Part shown: piece after piece, positions 1 through 8,138 of the stretch
Layout of the letters: each line of letters begins with the position of its first letter
Numbering within the stretch: the first letter of the stretch is position 1
DNA from: Dongia sedimenti
GTDB taxonomy: Bacteria > Pseudomonadota > Alphaproteobacteria > Dongiales > Dongiaceae
Length of the DNA stretch: 64,000 nt
Assembly: GCA_030715195.1 (NCBI GenBank)
Contig: JAUYVI010000005.1
Coordinates: 620,001-684,000 of the forward strand
Direction: 5' to 3'
The notes under the pieces: generated by a model
Database searches by the model: none
Told to the model about the DNA's origin: nothing
What the model saw: only the letters and a program-made list of their open reading frames with translations
Position numbers and translations under genes: made by a program

Positions 1-1345
1 GGCGCGAGGCCGTCCAGAGCCCTAGTCCATGGCCTGAGGGCGCCGCATCGCCCGCAGCACCGGCTCGGACCGCCATGAGCGCCGCCTCCGGCAGCTCCGG
101 TCCTTCATTTGCCACTGTCAGCGACAGCATTCCGCCCTCCAAGGACGCGCTGAAATGCACGTTGCCGCGCTCCGGTGATGCCGCACAGGCATTGAGCAGC
201 AGGTTGAGAGCGATCTGGCGGATCGAGGAGGCGTCGATCGAGATCTCATCAGGCAGGTTGTTGCGCCAGGAGAGCGCGAGGTGCTTCATCCCGACCTCGT
301 GCTGGATGAGAAACGGCAGATCCTCGAGGTCGAGCCGGGTCAAGAGCCGGGTCTTGTGGCTGGTCTTATAGGTGACAAGCGCGGCGCGGACGACATGCTG
401 GATGCCGGCGAGGCCGCGACGCAGGAGATCGATGGTCCGTTGCCGGACGTCCTGGTTGTCGCCGTGGACGTCCATGGTATCGACCGCGTTCATCAGGCCG
501 CCCAGTGGATTGTTGACCTCATGCGCCATGCCGGAGGCCAAGCGTCCCAGCATTGCCAGTTGCTCCTGGTTGGCAAGCTCCGCCGCCAGCACTTCCCGGT
601 CGATGTGCGCCTCGACCATGCGGTTGAACTGCTTGAAGAGCCTGCGGTACTCCGGGCTCGATCCCGCGATCGTCGTGGCGTCGATGAGCTCAAGCCGCCC
701 CTCGGACGCATCCGCCAGGCGACGCTGGACGATCGAGAGCGGCCGGACCAGGCGCTGGACCAGATAGTAGCTGGCGAAGCTGAAGAGGACGGTCAGTCCG
801 CAGTTGACCGCGATCAGGGTCCAAAGGATTTCGCGTCGCACGGCCAGCAGACCGCTGATGTCGAGCTCCGCCAGGACCGTGCCGATCCTGAATCCTTCCT
901 GCTCGACGCCGCGAACCAGCCACGCCTTGCCGACCGTTTCGTCGATCACCAGCGGCTTGCCCTGCGCAACCAGCTCCTGCAGGTCCTCTCCGAGCAGCGA
1001 TCGGACGGGGAACCGGTCCGGTGCCGAGCCGGCCAGCACGCGGCCGTCCGGCAGGAGCACCACCATGTAGCGTGCGTTGACCGCACCGTATTGCTGGCGC
1101 GCCCGATCGAGGCTGTCGAAGGTCTCCCAGACGTCCTGGGTCAGCAGGCCGGGGGTGACGGCCGTGGTCAGGCCGTCCATGAAGGCCGAGCTCAAGTTCC
1201 GCAGCGCCAAGGTCTGTTCCCGGGCCAGCCGGCTCAACACGACCTGGGAAATCGCGACCGCAAAGATGACGGTCAGCAGCGCGGCCAGGAGCGGCGCCTG
1301 GACCGTCAGCGGGATGCGCGACCAGAGCCGGCGCAGGCGTCGCAT
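1..1345 (-). CDS. Sensor histidine kinase, AioS-like position (3' end outside window)
   Basis: Translating the minus strand from ATG 1345 gives an open frame that leaves the window at base 1, so the C-terminus is missing. Visible parts in order are an N-terminal membrane segment (about residues 14-33), a periplasmic sensor region of about 130 residues, a second membrane segment (about 165-187) with a HAMP-like stretch, the phosphoacceptor box GMAHEVNNPLGGL with His275, and ATPase N-box (ANEGPELP) and G-box (GHGLGLW) sequences near the edge. It autophosphorylates and should pass phosphate to a response regulator, which would lie to the left of base 1. Its start overlaps the stop of the binding-protein gene by one base (TGATG), so the two are co-translated. 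That pairing resembles AioX-AioS arsenite sensing; the ligand is inferred. Confidence 0.88.
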   Translation of the reverse strand, partial: MRRLRRLWSRIPLTVQAPLLAALLTVIFAVAISQVVLSRLAREQTLALRNLSSAFMDGLTTAVTPGLLTQDVWETFDSLDRARQQYGAVNARYMVVLLPDGRVLAGSAPDRFPVRSLLGEDLQELVAQGKPLVIDETVGKAWLVRGVEQEGFRIGTVLAELDISGLLAVRREILWTLIAVNCGLTVLFSFASYYLVQRLVRPLSIVQRRLADASEGRLELIDATTIAGSSPEYRRLFKQFNRMVEAHIDREVLAAELANQEQLAMLGRLASGMAHEVNNPLGGLMNAVDTMDVHGDNQDVRQRTIDLLRRGLAGIQHVVRAALVTYKTSHKTRLLTRLDLEDLPFLIQHEVGMKHLALSWRNNLPDEISIDASSIRQIALNLLLNACAASPERGNVHFSASLEGGMLSLTVANEGPELPEAALMAVRAGAAGDAAPSGHGLGLWTASR

Positions 1346-2232
1346 CAGCCCTCCCGGCTCTTGACCAGGGCGTACTTGGCAGCGATCGGATCGAACAGCG
1401 ATGCCGGCTCCGGCGCAAAGCCGTCGAGTTCGAGCATCGCCAGCAAGGCTCTGCCCTTCTCACTGGTCGCCGCGGACTGCAGTGCCGTCGCGAGCTGCGC
1501 GATCTTCGCCGAATCCCGATCCGTCTTGAGATGCGCCACCGGCGGGAATCCCAGCCATTCGGACCGGCGCAGCACTTTCGTCTGGCTCGCCAGCTGCGGA
1601 TCGCGATGGCTGATCACATCCCAGACATAGCCGTCCACGCTGCCGCTTTGCGCCAGTCCCGAAGCCACGGCGCGAACCACATTGCGGTGGCCGTAGGTGT
1701 AGAAGGTCTGGCGGAAGAAACCTTGCGGGGTCTCCTGCGCACCGGCCAGAAGGGCCCAGGTCACCAAGTGCCCGGAGTTGCTGTCCGGATCGGAGAACGC
1801 ATGCACGTCGCCACGCAGATCATGCCAATCCGTCACCGACCGGTCCTTGGGGACGATGATGTAGGACTGGTAGAGCGGCTTGCCGTGATAGAGCGGCACG
1901 GAGATCAGCGACAGGCGATCCCAGTGCTGGATGAAGGGGAAGCCGCAGATCCAGGCCGCATCCAACTCTCCGGTCAGGAGGAGCGCGGTGATCTCCTGAT
2001 AGGTCCGCCGCTTGACCAGACTGACCGGTCGTCCAAGCGCCTCCTGCAGATAAGCCTGCATGAGATCCAGCAGGGCGATATCGGAATCGAGCAGCACCGG
2101 GGTCAGACCGAAGCTCAGCGGCGCGTCGGCTCGCGCGCTTCCGGGTCGGACGAGCACTGCGGCGGCGATTCCCGCCAAGGCGGAGCGCCGGGAGATGCGG
2201 CCACTGGGCTTCATCTTTCCCGGACCGCGCAT
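1345..2232 (-). CDS. Tat-exported PhnD/AioX-like periplasmic binding protein
   Basis: The product has a twin-arginine signal (SRRSALAGIAAA) and then a mature domain typical of the PhnD-like phosphate/phosphonate-binding family, with TPVLLDSD near the N-terminus, DAAWICGFPF in the middle and YIIVPKD. No ABC permease or ATPase is adjacent. Instead a histidine kinase follows with a one-base overlap, so this is more likely the ligand-sensing subunit of a two-component system, as AioX is for arsenite. The mature protein has one cysteine, in AWICGFPF; AioX uses a single essential cysteine, but residue equivalence is not established. Possible starts are GTG 2244, ATG 2232 (chosen) and ATG 2214; all keep the Tat motif. 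Confidence 0.8.
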   Translation of the reverse strand: MRGPGKMKPSGRISRRSALAGIAAAVLVRPGSARADAPLSFGLTPVLLDSDIALLDLMQAYLQEALGRPVSLVKRRTYQEITALLLTGELDAAWICGFPFIQHWDRLSLISVPLYHGKPLYQSYIIVPKDRSVTDWHDLRGDVHAFSDPDSNSGHLVTWALLAGAQETPQGFFRQTFYTYGHRNVVRAVASGLAQSGSVDGYVWDVISHRDPQLASQTKVLRRSEWLGFPPVAHLKTDRDSAKIAQLATALQSAATSEKGRALLAMLELDGFAPEPASLFDPIAAKYALVKSREG

Positions 2233-2236
2233 CGGC

Positions 2237-2923
2237 TCAGCCACCCGCCTCGGTCATGGGCACGATCCGGTCGCCGTCGAAATCGAACGCGACGTCTTGC
2301 AGTTTCGGCCGCGGTGCGAGCTTCGGCTCTTCGACAATGCTGCCGATGCTGAGAAAGCCGAGCAGCGTTTCTTCGGTACCCACTTCGAGTGCCGCGCACA
2401 CGCCGGGATCGGAGCATCGGCTGCCGCTGAGGATGATGGCGCCGTAGCCTTGTCCGTGGGCGGCGATCAACATGCTCTGGATGGCAGCGCCCGCCGTCGC
2501 CAGCTGCTCTTCGACCGGCACCTTGTCGTGGCCGCGCTTGGGGGATGCGATCAGTGCCAGCAGCACCGGCGGCCGCATCGCCTTCTCGCGCTCGCGTTCC
2601 AGTTGGACCTCAGTGCTGTCCGGATGCCGTTCCCGCTTGCCGGTCACAAAGAGATCGGCAAGCCGCGCCCGGCTCGCTTGGCTGCATCGGACGACGCGCC
2701 ACGGCCTGAGCGCACCATGGTCGGGTGCCGCCAAGGCGGCTCGAAGAATGATCTCGAGTTCCCCGGAATTGGGACCGGGCGCACCGAGGCGTTTCACCGC
2801 GACCGATCGCCGGCCGGCAAGCCAGGAGACATCGCGCGCGATGCGCGCGCGATCGATTTCGCCCTCGACGCATGCGGAGCGCGCATCGCAGTCTTCTGGC
2901 GATCGGTCTCCGAACTGAGGCAT
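2237..2923 (-). CDS. YdjA-like nitroreductase
   Basis: Nitroreductase-fold FMN enzyme of the single-domain YdjA type. The N-terminal RRSVAVKRL and AAPDHGALRPWR motifs, which contact FMN phosphate and substrate, match this subgroup. GYGAIILSG is the usual late glycine-rich segment. Two starts are possible, ATG 2953 and ATG 2923; the second is chosen because conserved sequence begins well after it. It is first in a minus-strand operon with the binding protein and kinase, and its stop overlaps the GTG/ATG region of the next gene. It is divergent from arsR across a short promoter region, so arsenic-linked expression is likely. Its substrate is unknown. Confidence 0.8.
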   Translation of the reverse strand: MPQFGDRSPEDCDARSACVEGEIDRARIARDVSWLAGRRSVAVKRLGAPGPNSGELEIILRAALAAPDHGALRPWRVVRCSQASRARLADLFVTGKRERHPDSTEVQLEREREKAMRPPVLLALIASPKRGHDKVPVEEQLATAGAAIQSMLIAAHGQGYGAIILSGSRCSDPGVCAALEVGTEETLLGFLSIGSIVEEPKLAPRPKLQDVAFDFDGDRIVPMTEAGG

Positions 2924-2985
2924 GGCGCGCCCCTCCCAAGGCGCCGGCGGCATTTGCCCGTCATCGATTTGTCATCGTGCAGGTC

Positions 2986-3024
2986 TTGACGCCGCTCGTT
3001 GAATTCCATAATTCTCGAAATATG
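2986..3024 (+). promoter_or_regulatory. arsR promoter with ArsR operator-like dyad
   Basis: TTGACG at 2986-2991 is a good -35. CATAAT at 3007-3012 can serve as a -10 with a short 15-bp spacer. A 20-bp dyad at 3002-3021 (AATTC-N10-CGAAAT) matches two sites beside the second arsR at 14-15 of 20 positions. A second symmetry, CATA-N10-TATG (3007-3024), reaches the arsR start codon. ArsR binding here would block the arsR operon and possibly the divergent nitroreductase operon. Confidence 0.6.
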
Positions 3025-3357
3025 AAGAAAACGCAAGCCCTCGAAGCCTTCGGCGCCCTGTCCCAGGAAACCCGGCTGGACGTGTTCCGCCGCCTGGTTC
3101 GGGAGTTCCCCGATCCGATGGCTGCGGGCGACCTCGCAAAAGAGCTCGACGTCCCACCCAGCACCCTTTCAACCCATTTGGGCATTCTCAGCCGCGCCGG
3201 CCTGGTGAAGGCGGAGCGCCAGGGACGGACGATCCTATACGCCGCCGACACCGAAGGCACGCGGGCACTGCTGACCTTCCTCATCAAGGACTGCTGCCGG
3301 GGCCAGCCCGAGATCTGCAAGCCGCTGTTCGATGCGGCGACGAACGTCTGTTGCTGA
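3022..3357 (+). CDS. arsR: ArsR-family arsenic-responsive repressor (first copy)
   Basis: A 111-residue winged-helix repressor. It has the ArsR helix-turn-helix (LAKELDVPPSTLSTHLGILS, residues 39-58) followed by the wing. The C-terminal CCRGQPEIC gives Cys91, Cys92 and Cys99, the CC-N6-C layout of the Acidithiobacillus ArsR type of As(III) site, not the CVC site of E. coli. A second CC pair ends the protein. ATG 3022 is used because the upstream in-frame sequence contains the promoter. It heads arsC-acr3-arsC-arsH and should release its operator on binding As(III) or Sb(III). Confidence 0.93.
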   Translation: MKKTQALEAFGALSQETRLDVFRRLVREFPDPMAAGDLAKELDVPPSTLSTHLGILSRAGLVKAERQGRTILYAADTEGTRALLTFLIKDCCRGQPEICKPLFDAATNVCC

Positions 3358-3379
3358 CAACCACTCGAGAGAGACCGCC

Positions 3380-3886
3380 ATGGGCCTTGTATTCAATGTT
3401 CTGTTTCTCTGCACCGGAAACTCGGCGCGCAGCATCCTTGCCGAATGCATCCTCAATCGAGAAGGCAAAGGAAAGTTCATCGGCTACAGCGCCGGCAGCC
3501 AGCCGAAGGGCGAAGTCCACCCCTTCGCGATCGATCTTCTGAAGAAAATGAACCATCCGACCGATAAGCTGCGCTCGAAGAGCTGGGAGGAGTTCTCCCA
3601 GCCCGGCGCGCCGGAATTGGACTTCGTGTTCACGGTCTGCGACAACGCCGCGGCCGAGGTCTGCCCGGTCTGGCCGGGCCAACCGATGACCGCCCATTGG
3701 GGCATTCCCGATCCGGCCGCGGTCGAAGGCACGGAACCGGTAAGGCGGCTGGCCTTTGCCGATGCCTATCGGCACTTGAGCAACCGGATCTCGATCTTCA
3801 CCAGCTTGCCGATCCAGTCCTTGGATAAGCTCAGCCTGCAGAAGCGCCTCGATGAGATCGGCCGCAAGATGCCGGAATCGGCCTGA
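3380..3886 (+). CDS. arsC: Arsenate reductase, low-molecular-weight phosphatase type
   Basis: A 168-residue protein with the CX5R phosphatase loop CTGNSARS near the N-terminus, followed by AECILN and YSAGSQPKG, as in thioredoxin-linked ArsC. Further cysteines in FTVCDNAAAEVCPVWPG provide the usual disulfide relay. It reduces arsenate to arsenite in the cytoplasm. ATG 3380 is preceded by a GAGAGA ribosome-binding site and removes 16 upstream in-frame residues. It lies 22 bp after arsR. The same operon also encodes an unrelated glutaredoxin-type ArsC. Confidence 0.93.
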   Translation: MGLVFNVLFLCTGNSARSILAECILNREGKGKFIGYSAGSQPKGEVHPFAIDLLKKMNHPTDKLRSKSWEEFSQPGAPELDFVFTVCDNAAAEVCPVWPGQPMTAHWGIPDPAAVEGTEPVRRLAFADAYRHLSNRISIFTSLPIQSLDKLSLQKRLDEIGRKMPESA

Positions 3887-3930
3887 TCTTCTCCCTCGAT
3901 AACACCTTCCCGTCCTGGTCAGAGTTCAGC

Positions 3931-4992
3931 ATGTCGACTTTCGAGAGATATCTCACCGTCTGGGTGGCGCTCTGCATCGTGCTCGGAATCGCCCTCGGTC
4001 ATTTCATCCCCGGCGTCTTCACGACGATCGGCGCAATGGAGGTGGCCCAGGTCAACCTGCCGGTCGCGGTGCTGATCTGGCTGATGATCATCCCGATGCT
4101 GATGAAGATCGACTTCGCTGCGTTGAGCCGGGTGACGGAGCATTGGCGCGGAATCGGCGTGACCCTCTTCATCAACTGGGCCGTGAAGCCGTTCTCCATG
4201 GCGGCTCTGGGCTGGTTCTTCATCGCGTACCTGTTCCGCCCCTATCTGCCGGCGGACCAGATCGAATCCTATATCGCCGGGTTGATCCTGCTGGCGGCAG
4301 CGCCCTGCACCGCCATGGTCTTCGTCTGGAGCAACCTCTCCGACGGCGAGCCGCATTTCACGTTGAGCCAGGTGGCACTGAACGACGTCATCATGGTCTT
4401 CGCCTTCGCGCCGATCGTCGGTCTGTTGCTCGGCCTCTCGGCGATCACCGTGCCCTGGCAGACGCTGCTGCTCTCGGTCGTCCTCTACATCGTGGTGCCG
4501 GTGATCATTGCGCAGATCGCGCGGCGCAGCCTGCTGGCCGGCGGCCCGGCCAGCCTCCAGAAGGCACTGGCCAGCATTGGACCGATCTCGCTGCTGGCCT
4601 TGCTGACCACCCTCGTGCTGCTGTTCGGCTTTCAGGGCGAACAGATCATCGCGCAGCCGCTGGTGATCGGCCTCCTCGCGGTTCCGATCCTGATCCAGGT
4701 CTATTTCAACGCCGGGCTCGCCTATCTCCTCAACCGCGTGACCGGCGAAGCCCATTGTGTCGCGGCGCCCTCGGCGTTGATCGGTGCCAGCAACTTCTTC
4801 GAGCTGGCGGTGGCCGCGGCGATCAGCCTGTTCGGCTTCCATTCCGGCGCGGCGCTCGCGACCGTGGTCGGCGTGCTGATCGAGGTCCCGGTCATGCTGA
4901 CGGTGGTGAAAATCGTGAACTCCAGCAAAGGCTGGTACGAGCGCGGTAACGTGATCAAGCCGCAGCCGGTGCGCGAGACACCCCTGCGGTGA
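3931..4992 (+). CDS. acr3: Arsenite efflux permease, ACR3 family
   Basis: A 353-residue polytopic inner-membrane protein with about ten hydrophobic segments. The APCTAMVFVWS segment carries the cysteine conserved in the fourth helix of ACR3 transporters and needed for arsenite transport. GASNFFELAVAAA is the second family hallmark. It exports arsenite made by the two reductases of the operon. Its stop overlaps the GTG start of the next gene (GTGA), indicating translational coupling. Length is normal for the bacterial ACR3 family. Confidence 0.95.
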   Translation: MSTFERYLTVWVALCIVLGIALGHFIPGVFTTIGAMEVAQVNLPVAVLIWLMIIPMLMKIDFAALSRVTEHWRGIGVTLFINWAVKPFSMAALGWFFIAYLFRPYLPADQIESYIAGLILLAAAPCTAMVFVWSNLSDGEPHFTLSQVALNDVIMVFAFAPIVGLLLGLSAITVPWQTLLLSVVLYIVVPVIIAQIARRSLLAGGPASLQKALASIGPISLLALLTTLVLLFGFQGEQIIAQPLVIGLLAVPILIQVYFNAGLAYLLNRVTGEAHCVAAPSALIGASNFFELAVAAAISLFGFHSGAALATVVGVLIEVPVMLTVVKIVNSSKGWYERGNVIKPQPVRETPLR

Positions 4993-5417
4993 GCACCGAA
5001 GTCACGATCTACCACAATCCGGATTGCGGCACCTCGCGCAACACGCTGGCGCTGATCCGCAATGCCGGCGTCGAGCCGACGGTGGTCGAATACTTGAAGG
5101 CTCCGCCCTCCCGGACTACGCTTCAGGACCTGATCCGGCGGATGGGAATTCCGGTCCGTGCCTTGCTTAGGGAAAAGGGGACGCCCTTCAAGGAGCTCGG
5201 GTTGGACAATCCGGCGCTCACGGATGAGCAGTTGATCGACGCCATGATGGAGCATCCGATCCTGATCAACCGCCCGATCGTGGTGACGCCCTGGGGCGTC
5301 AAGCTGTGCCGGCCGTCGGAAGCAGTGCTGGATATCCTTCCGCTGCCGCAGAAGGGTCCGTTCGCCAAGGAAGACGGCGAGGCGGTCATCGACGCCGCTG
5401 GGCGTCGCCTTGTCTGA
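4989..5417 (+). CDS. arsC: Arsenate reductase, glutaredoxin-dependent type
   Basis: A 142-residue ArsC of the E. coli plasmid R773 type. The catalytic cysteine lies in [12 protein letters not shown] (Cys13). Arginines that bind arsenate in this family are seen in [18 protein letters not shown] and LCRPSEAV. It uses glutathione and glutaredoxin, so it is mechanistically distinct from the thioredoxin-type ArsC upstream. The start is GTG 4989, overlapping the acr3 stop by four bases. Its stop overlaps the arsH start. Confidence 0.93.
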   Translation: MSTEVTIYHNPDCGTSRNTLALIRNAGVEPTVVEYLKAPPSRTTLQDLIRRMGIPVRALLREKGTPFKELGLDNPALTDEQLIDAMMEHPILINRPIVVTPWGVKLCRPSEAVLDILPLPQKGPFAKEDGEAVIDAAGRRLV

Positions 5418-6132
5418 CCGTCCGGATACGTTCCCGAGTCTGGACGCCGGACATCTTCCCGAGATCGATCGAGAAAAGCTGCTCGCTGTCCCAGTCTCGA
5501 CTCATCCACCACGCATTCTCTTGCTTTACGGCTCGCTGCGCGATCGGGCCTTCAGCCGGCTCCTGAGCGAAGAGGCTGGCCGCATTCTCCGCCGGCTTGG
5601 CGCCGAGACCCGGAGTTTCAATCCAAGCGGCCTGCCGCTGCCCGACGACGCTGCCGCCGACCATCCGAAGGTTCAGGAACTGCGCGACCTCGCCGCCTGG
5701 TCAGAGGGCATGGTCTGGTGCTCGCCCGAGCGCCACGGTGCCATGACCGGGATCATGAAGTGCCAGATCGACTGGATTCCTCTTGCCCTGGGTGCGGTCC
5801 GACCGACCCAAGGCAAGACACTGGCCGTGATGCAGGTTTCCGGCGGTTCGCAATCCTTCAACGCGGTCAACCAGCTTAGGGTTCTCGGCCGCTGGATGAG
5901 AATGTTCACGATCCCCAACCAGTCCTCGGTCCCGAAGGCATTCCTGGAGTTCGACGAGAACAACCGGATGAAGCCTTCGTCCTATTACGACCGAGTGGTC
6001 GACGTCATGGAAGAGTTGGTCAAGTTCACGCTGCTCTTGCGCGATCGGTCCGGCTATCTGACCGATCGCTACTCGGAGCGCAAGGAGAGCGCCGCGGAGC
6101 TTTCGAAGCGGGTCAATCAGAAATCGCTCTGA
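5410..6132 (+). CDS. arsH: ArsH NADPH-dependent FMN oxidoreductase
   Basis: A 240-residue ArsH. It has the FMN-binding loop [13 protein letters not shown], the [21 protein letters not shown] segment and [17 protein letters not shown], all characteristic of the family. ArsH oxidises trivalent organoarsenicals and can reduce quinones or azo compounds. The proposed start is TTG 5410, which overlaps the arsC stop by eight bases; no better ATG exists before the conserved region. It is the last clear member of the ars operon. Confidence 0.92.
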   Translation: MSDRPDTFPSLDAGHLPEIDREKLLAVPVSTHPPRILLLYGSLRDRAFSRLLSEEAGRILRRLGAETRSFNPSGLPLPDDAAADHPKVQELRDLAAWSEGMVWCSPERHGAMTGIMKCQIDWIPLALGAVRPTQGKTLAVMQVSGGSQSFNAVNQLRVLGRWMRMFTIPNQSSVPKAFLEFDENNRMKPSSYYDRVVDVMEELVKFTLLLRDRSGYLTDRYSERKESAAELSKRVNQKSL

Positions 6133-6230
6133 CGAAGCTCCGAGATTGCACCCGGGGCGACGTGCTCTCGGCAACCTGTTCGTTCCTGCCGACCGCTGCG
6201 ACGCTCATTCACGGCCGCGTCACGATACCG

Positions 6231-6247
6231 ATATGACAGCGTCATAT
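6231..6247. promoter_or_regulatory. Perfect dyad ATATGAC-AGC-GTCATAT
   Basis: A perfect 7-bp inverted repeat with a 3-bp spacer lies 53 bp before the PhoX-like start, in the 167-bp gap after arsH. Each arm contains a GTCAT core like half of a Pho box, but inverted, not repeated in tandem. It is a plausible operator for the downstream gene; the binding protein is unknown. Confidence 0.45.
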
Positions 6248-6299
6248 GAGCAGCCCATCTTCGCGCCCGTCTCACACATAGAGAGCCGGAGCGCCTGCC

Positions 6300-8111
6300 A
6301 TGACTGATGCCTCGCGTCGCGATTTCCTCATTCTGACCGGTGCAGCCGGTGCCGGATTGCTGCTGGCCGACAGCACGCCCTCGTTCGCCGCCACGAACAG
6401 CAATTCCAGTCTCGCCGCCGAAACCGGCCGTACCAAGGTCGCCGCCATGCTGGCCGATGCACCGACCAGCGGCGGCTATGAGATCATGCCGCTGGTCTCG
6501 GCCGGCGACGACATCCCCCTGCTGGTCGGAACATGGCCCAATCTCGAGCCGCATCCGGAGCTGACCTACGGGATCACCGGAGAGCCGGATGGCATGGGAA
6601 CGATGCAGGTCGGCGATCACCACTATGTCTGGCTGCAGCACGAGTTGGTCGGCGACAAGGACGACGAAGACTATACCGAGACCAGGTTCTCGAAGACCAT
6701 CAGCGGCATGGTGCCGGGCGCGCGACTCAGCCTCATAAAGTTCACCAAGGATTGGCAGGTCGTCGGCGGCACCCAGCTGATCCGCGAGTTCAAGCCGACC
6801 GCCTTTCTCATGCAGAAGGACGGCACGACCCCGCGGGTCGCCGCCGGCTCGAAGCTCGATCTCGATCTGAATAAGCGGACCGTGACCCATGCAGGCCATG
6901 TCCCATCCGACTTCTGCGGCGGCATGCTCGCGGAGACCGGCTTCATCAACCCGGCGACCGGCAAGGAAGAACCGGTCTGGTTCGCGAACGAGGAGAATGG
7001 CGGCTATTCTGGCGTCGCCTGGGCCTGCTTCCCGGACGGCACCGCCTATCCGTTGGAAGGGTTCGGCATCTATGAGAAGGAAACCACCCTCGCGCTGCGC
7101 AGCTACAACGCCAAGACCCATGGCGTGAACGTCCTGCTGAGCAGCGAGGATGATGACGACGGCAGCATTTATCTCTGGATCGGCAAGCCCGCCGACGGCG
7201 ATCCCAACGGATTCGCCAACGGCCAGCTCTATGCGATGAAGATCGCCGGCGCCGCGCGGGAAAGCGGCCCGGGCAAGCTGGACGGCACGCCGGACGACCA
7301 ACCTTCGGTGGCCGCGGACGGCGATTCCGTCGTCGGCAAGGAGGGTGATACCAAGCCCTGCACCTGGATCGCCGTCCCCAAGGAAGCCACCAGGACCGGC
7401 GATGCTCTCGCCGACTTCCTCTCCGGCAAGGACGCAAACAACGGCCGCCGGGCCACCGCCTTCCTCGCGCCCGAGGACATCAATGAAGACCCGAGCGTCG
7501 CCGATCGGATCTGGCTCGCGGCGGATGGCGGTGCCGGATCGCCCGTTTATGACGACGACAAACCCCGCTACGAGAACCCGATGAGCCGCCTCTACCGCAT
7601 CGATCTCGGCGTCAAGGAGCCGGGTGATTCCGCGACCTGGAGCACGACGATCACCCTGGCCAAGGAAGGCGGTCTCGGCAAAGGCGTCAGTTATGACAAC
7701 CTAGCGCCCGACAGCCACGGCATGGTGCTGATCTCCGAAGACTGGGATCAGGGCAGCGACGAGGCGGATGCGGTCTGGGACGTGCTGAAGCAGGAACAGC
7801 GTCCGCCGGCGATGTATTTCTTCGATTCGAAGAGCGGCGAGATGAAGCTCGCCTTCCTGACCGAGATGGGGAAGCACGATCCCGCACTCGATTGGAAGCA
7901 GTTGAGCGCACTGATCGCCAGCGGCGCCGAAGGCGAGAAGAAGGCACGCGACGATTCCAGCTTCTGGGAAACCTCCGGCATGATCGAGGTTCCGGCGGAG
8001 AATGCCGGTGGCCGCAGCGCCTACCTGGTGACCGTGCAGGCCCACAGTCTGGAGACGGATGGCTACGGCGAAGGCGGCCAAGTTCTCCTGTGCCGCCCGA
8101 AGGCCGTCTGA
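6300..8111 (+). CDS. Tat-exported PhoX-like (DUF839) protein
   Basis: A 603-residue exported protein with a twin-arginine signal (SRRDFLILTGAAGAGLLL) and a beta-propeller-like body of the PhoX/DUF839 type. Family-like segments include WFANEENGG, LPSD-like GHVPSDFCGGM, DRIWLAADGG and a C-terminal HSLETDGYG. PhoX enzymes are Ca/Fe phosphomonoesterases. The likely counterpart of the PhoX Arg-Pro-Glu triad reads LAPED here, so the Arg may be missing and phosphatase activity is uncertain. It lies 167 bp after arsH and may be expressed separately from a dyad-bearing promoter. A role in arsenate/phosphate handling is inferred from position only. Confidence 0.75.
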   Translation: MTDASRRDFLILTGAAGAGLLLADSTPSFAATNSNSSLAAETGRTKVAAMLADAPTSGGYEIMPLVSAGDDIPLLVGTWPNLEPHPELTYGITGEPDGMGTMQVGDHHYVWLQHELVGDKDDEDYTETRFSKTISGMVPGARLSLIKFTKDWQVVGGTQLIREFKPTAFLMQKDGTTPRVAAGSKLDLDLNKRTVTHAGHVPSDFCGGMLAETGFINPATGKEEPVWFANEENGGYSGVAWACFPDGTAYPLEGFGIYEKETTLALRSYNAKTHGVNVLLSSEDDDDGSIYLWIGKPADGDPNGFANGQLYAMKIAGAARESGPGKLDGTPDDQPSVAADGDSVVGKEGDTKPCTWIAVPKEATRTGDALADFLSGKDANNGRRATAFLAPEDINEDPSVADRIWLAADGGAGSPVYDDDKPRYENPMSRLYRIDLGVKEPGDSATWSTTITLAKEGGLGKGVSYDNLAPDSHGMVLISEDWDQGSDEADAVWDVLKQEQRPPAMYFFDSKSGEMKLAFLTEMGKHDPALDWKQLSALIASGAEGEKKARDDSSFWETSGMIEVPAENAGGRSAYLVTVQAHSLETDGYGEGGQVLLCRPKAV

Positions 8112-8138
8112 GCGAGGCGGCGCCGCCGGCCGGCGTGC

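Noticed and set aside
281..1630. Long plus-strand open frame (449 codons) over the histidine kinase
   Set aside because: Minus strand encodes a kinase with H-, N- and G-boxes; the plus frame has no recognisable domain and reflects GC codon bias.
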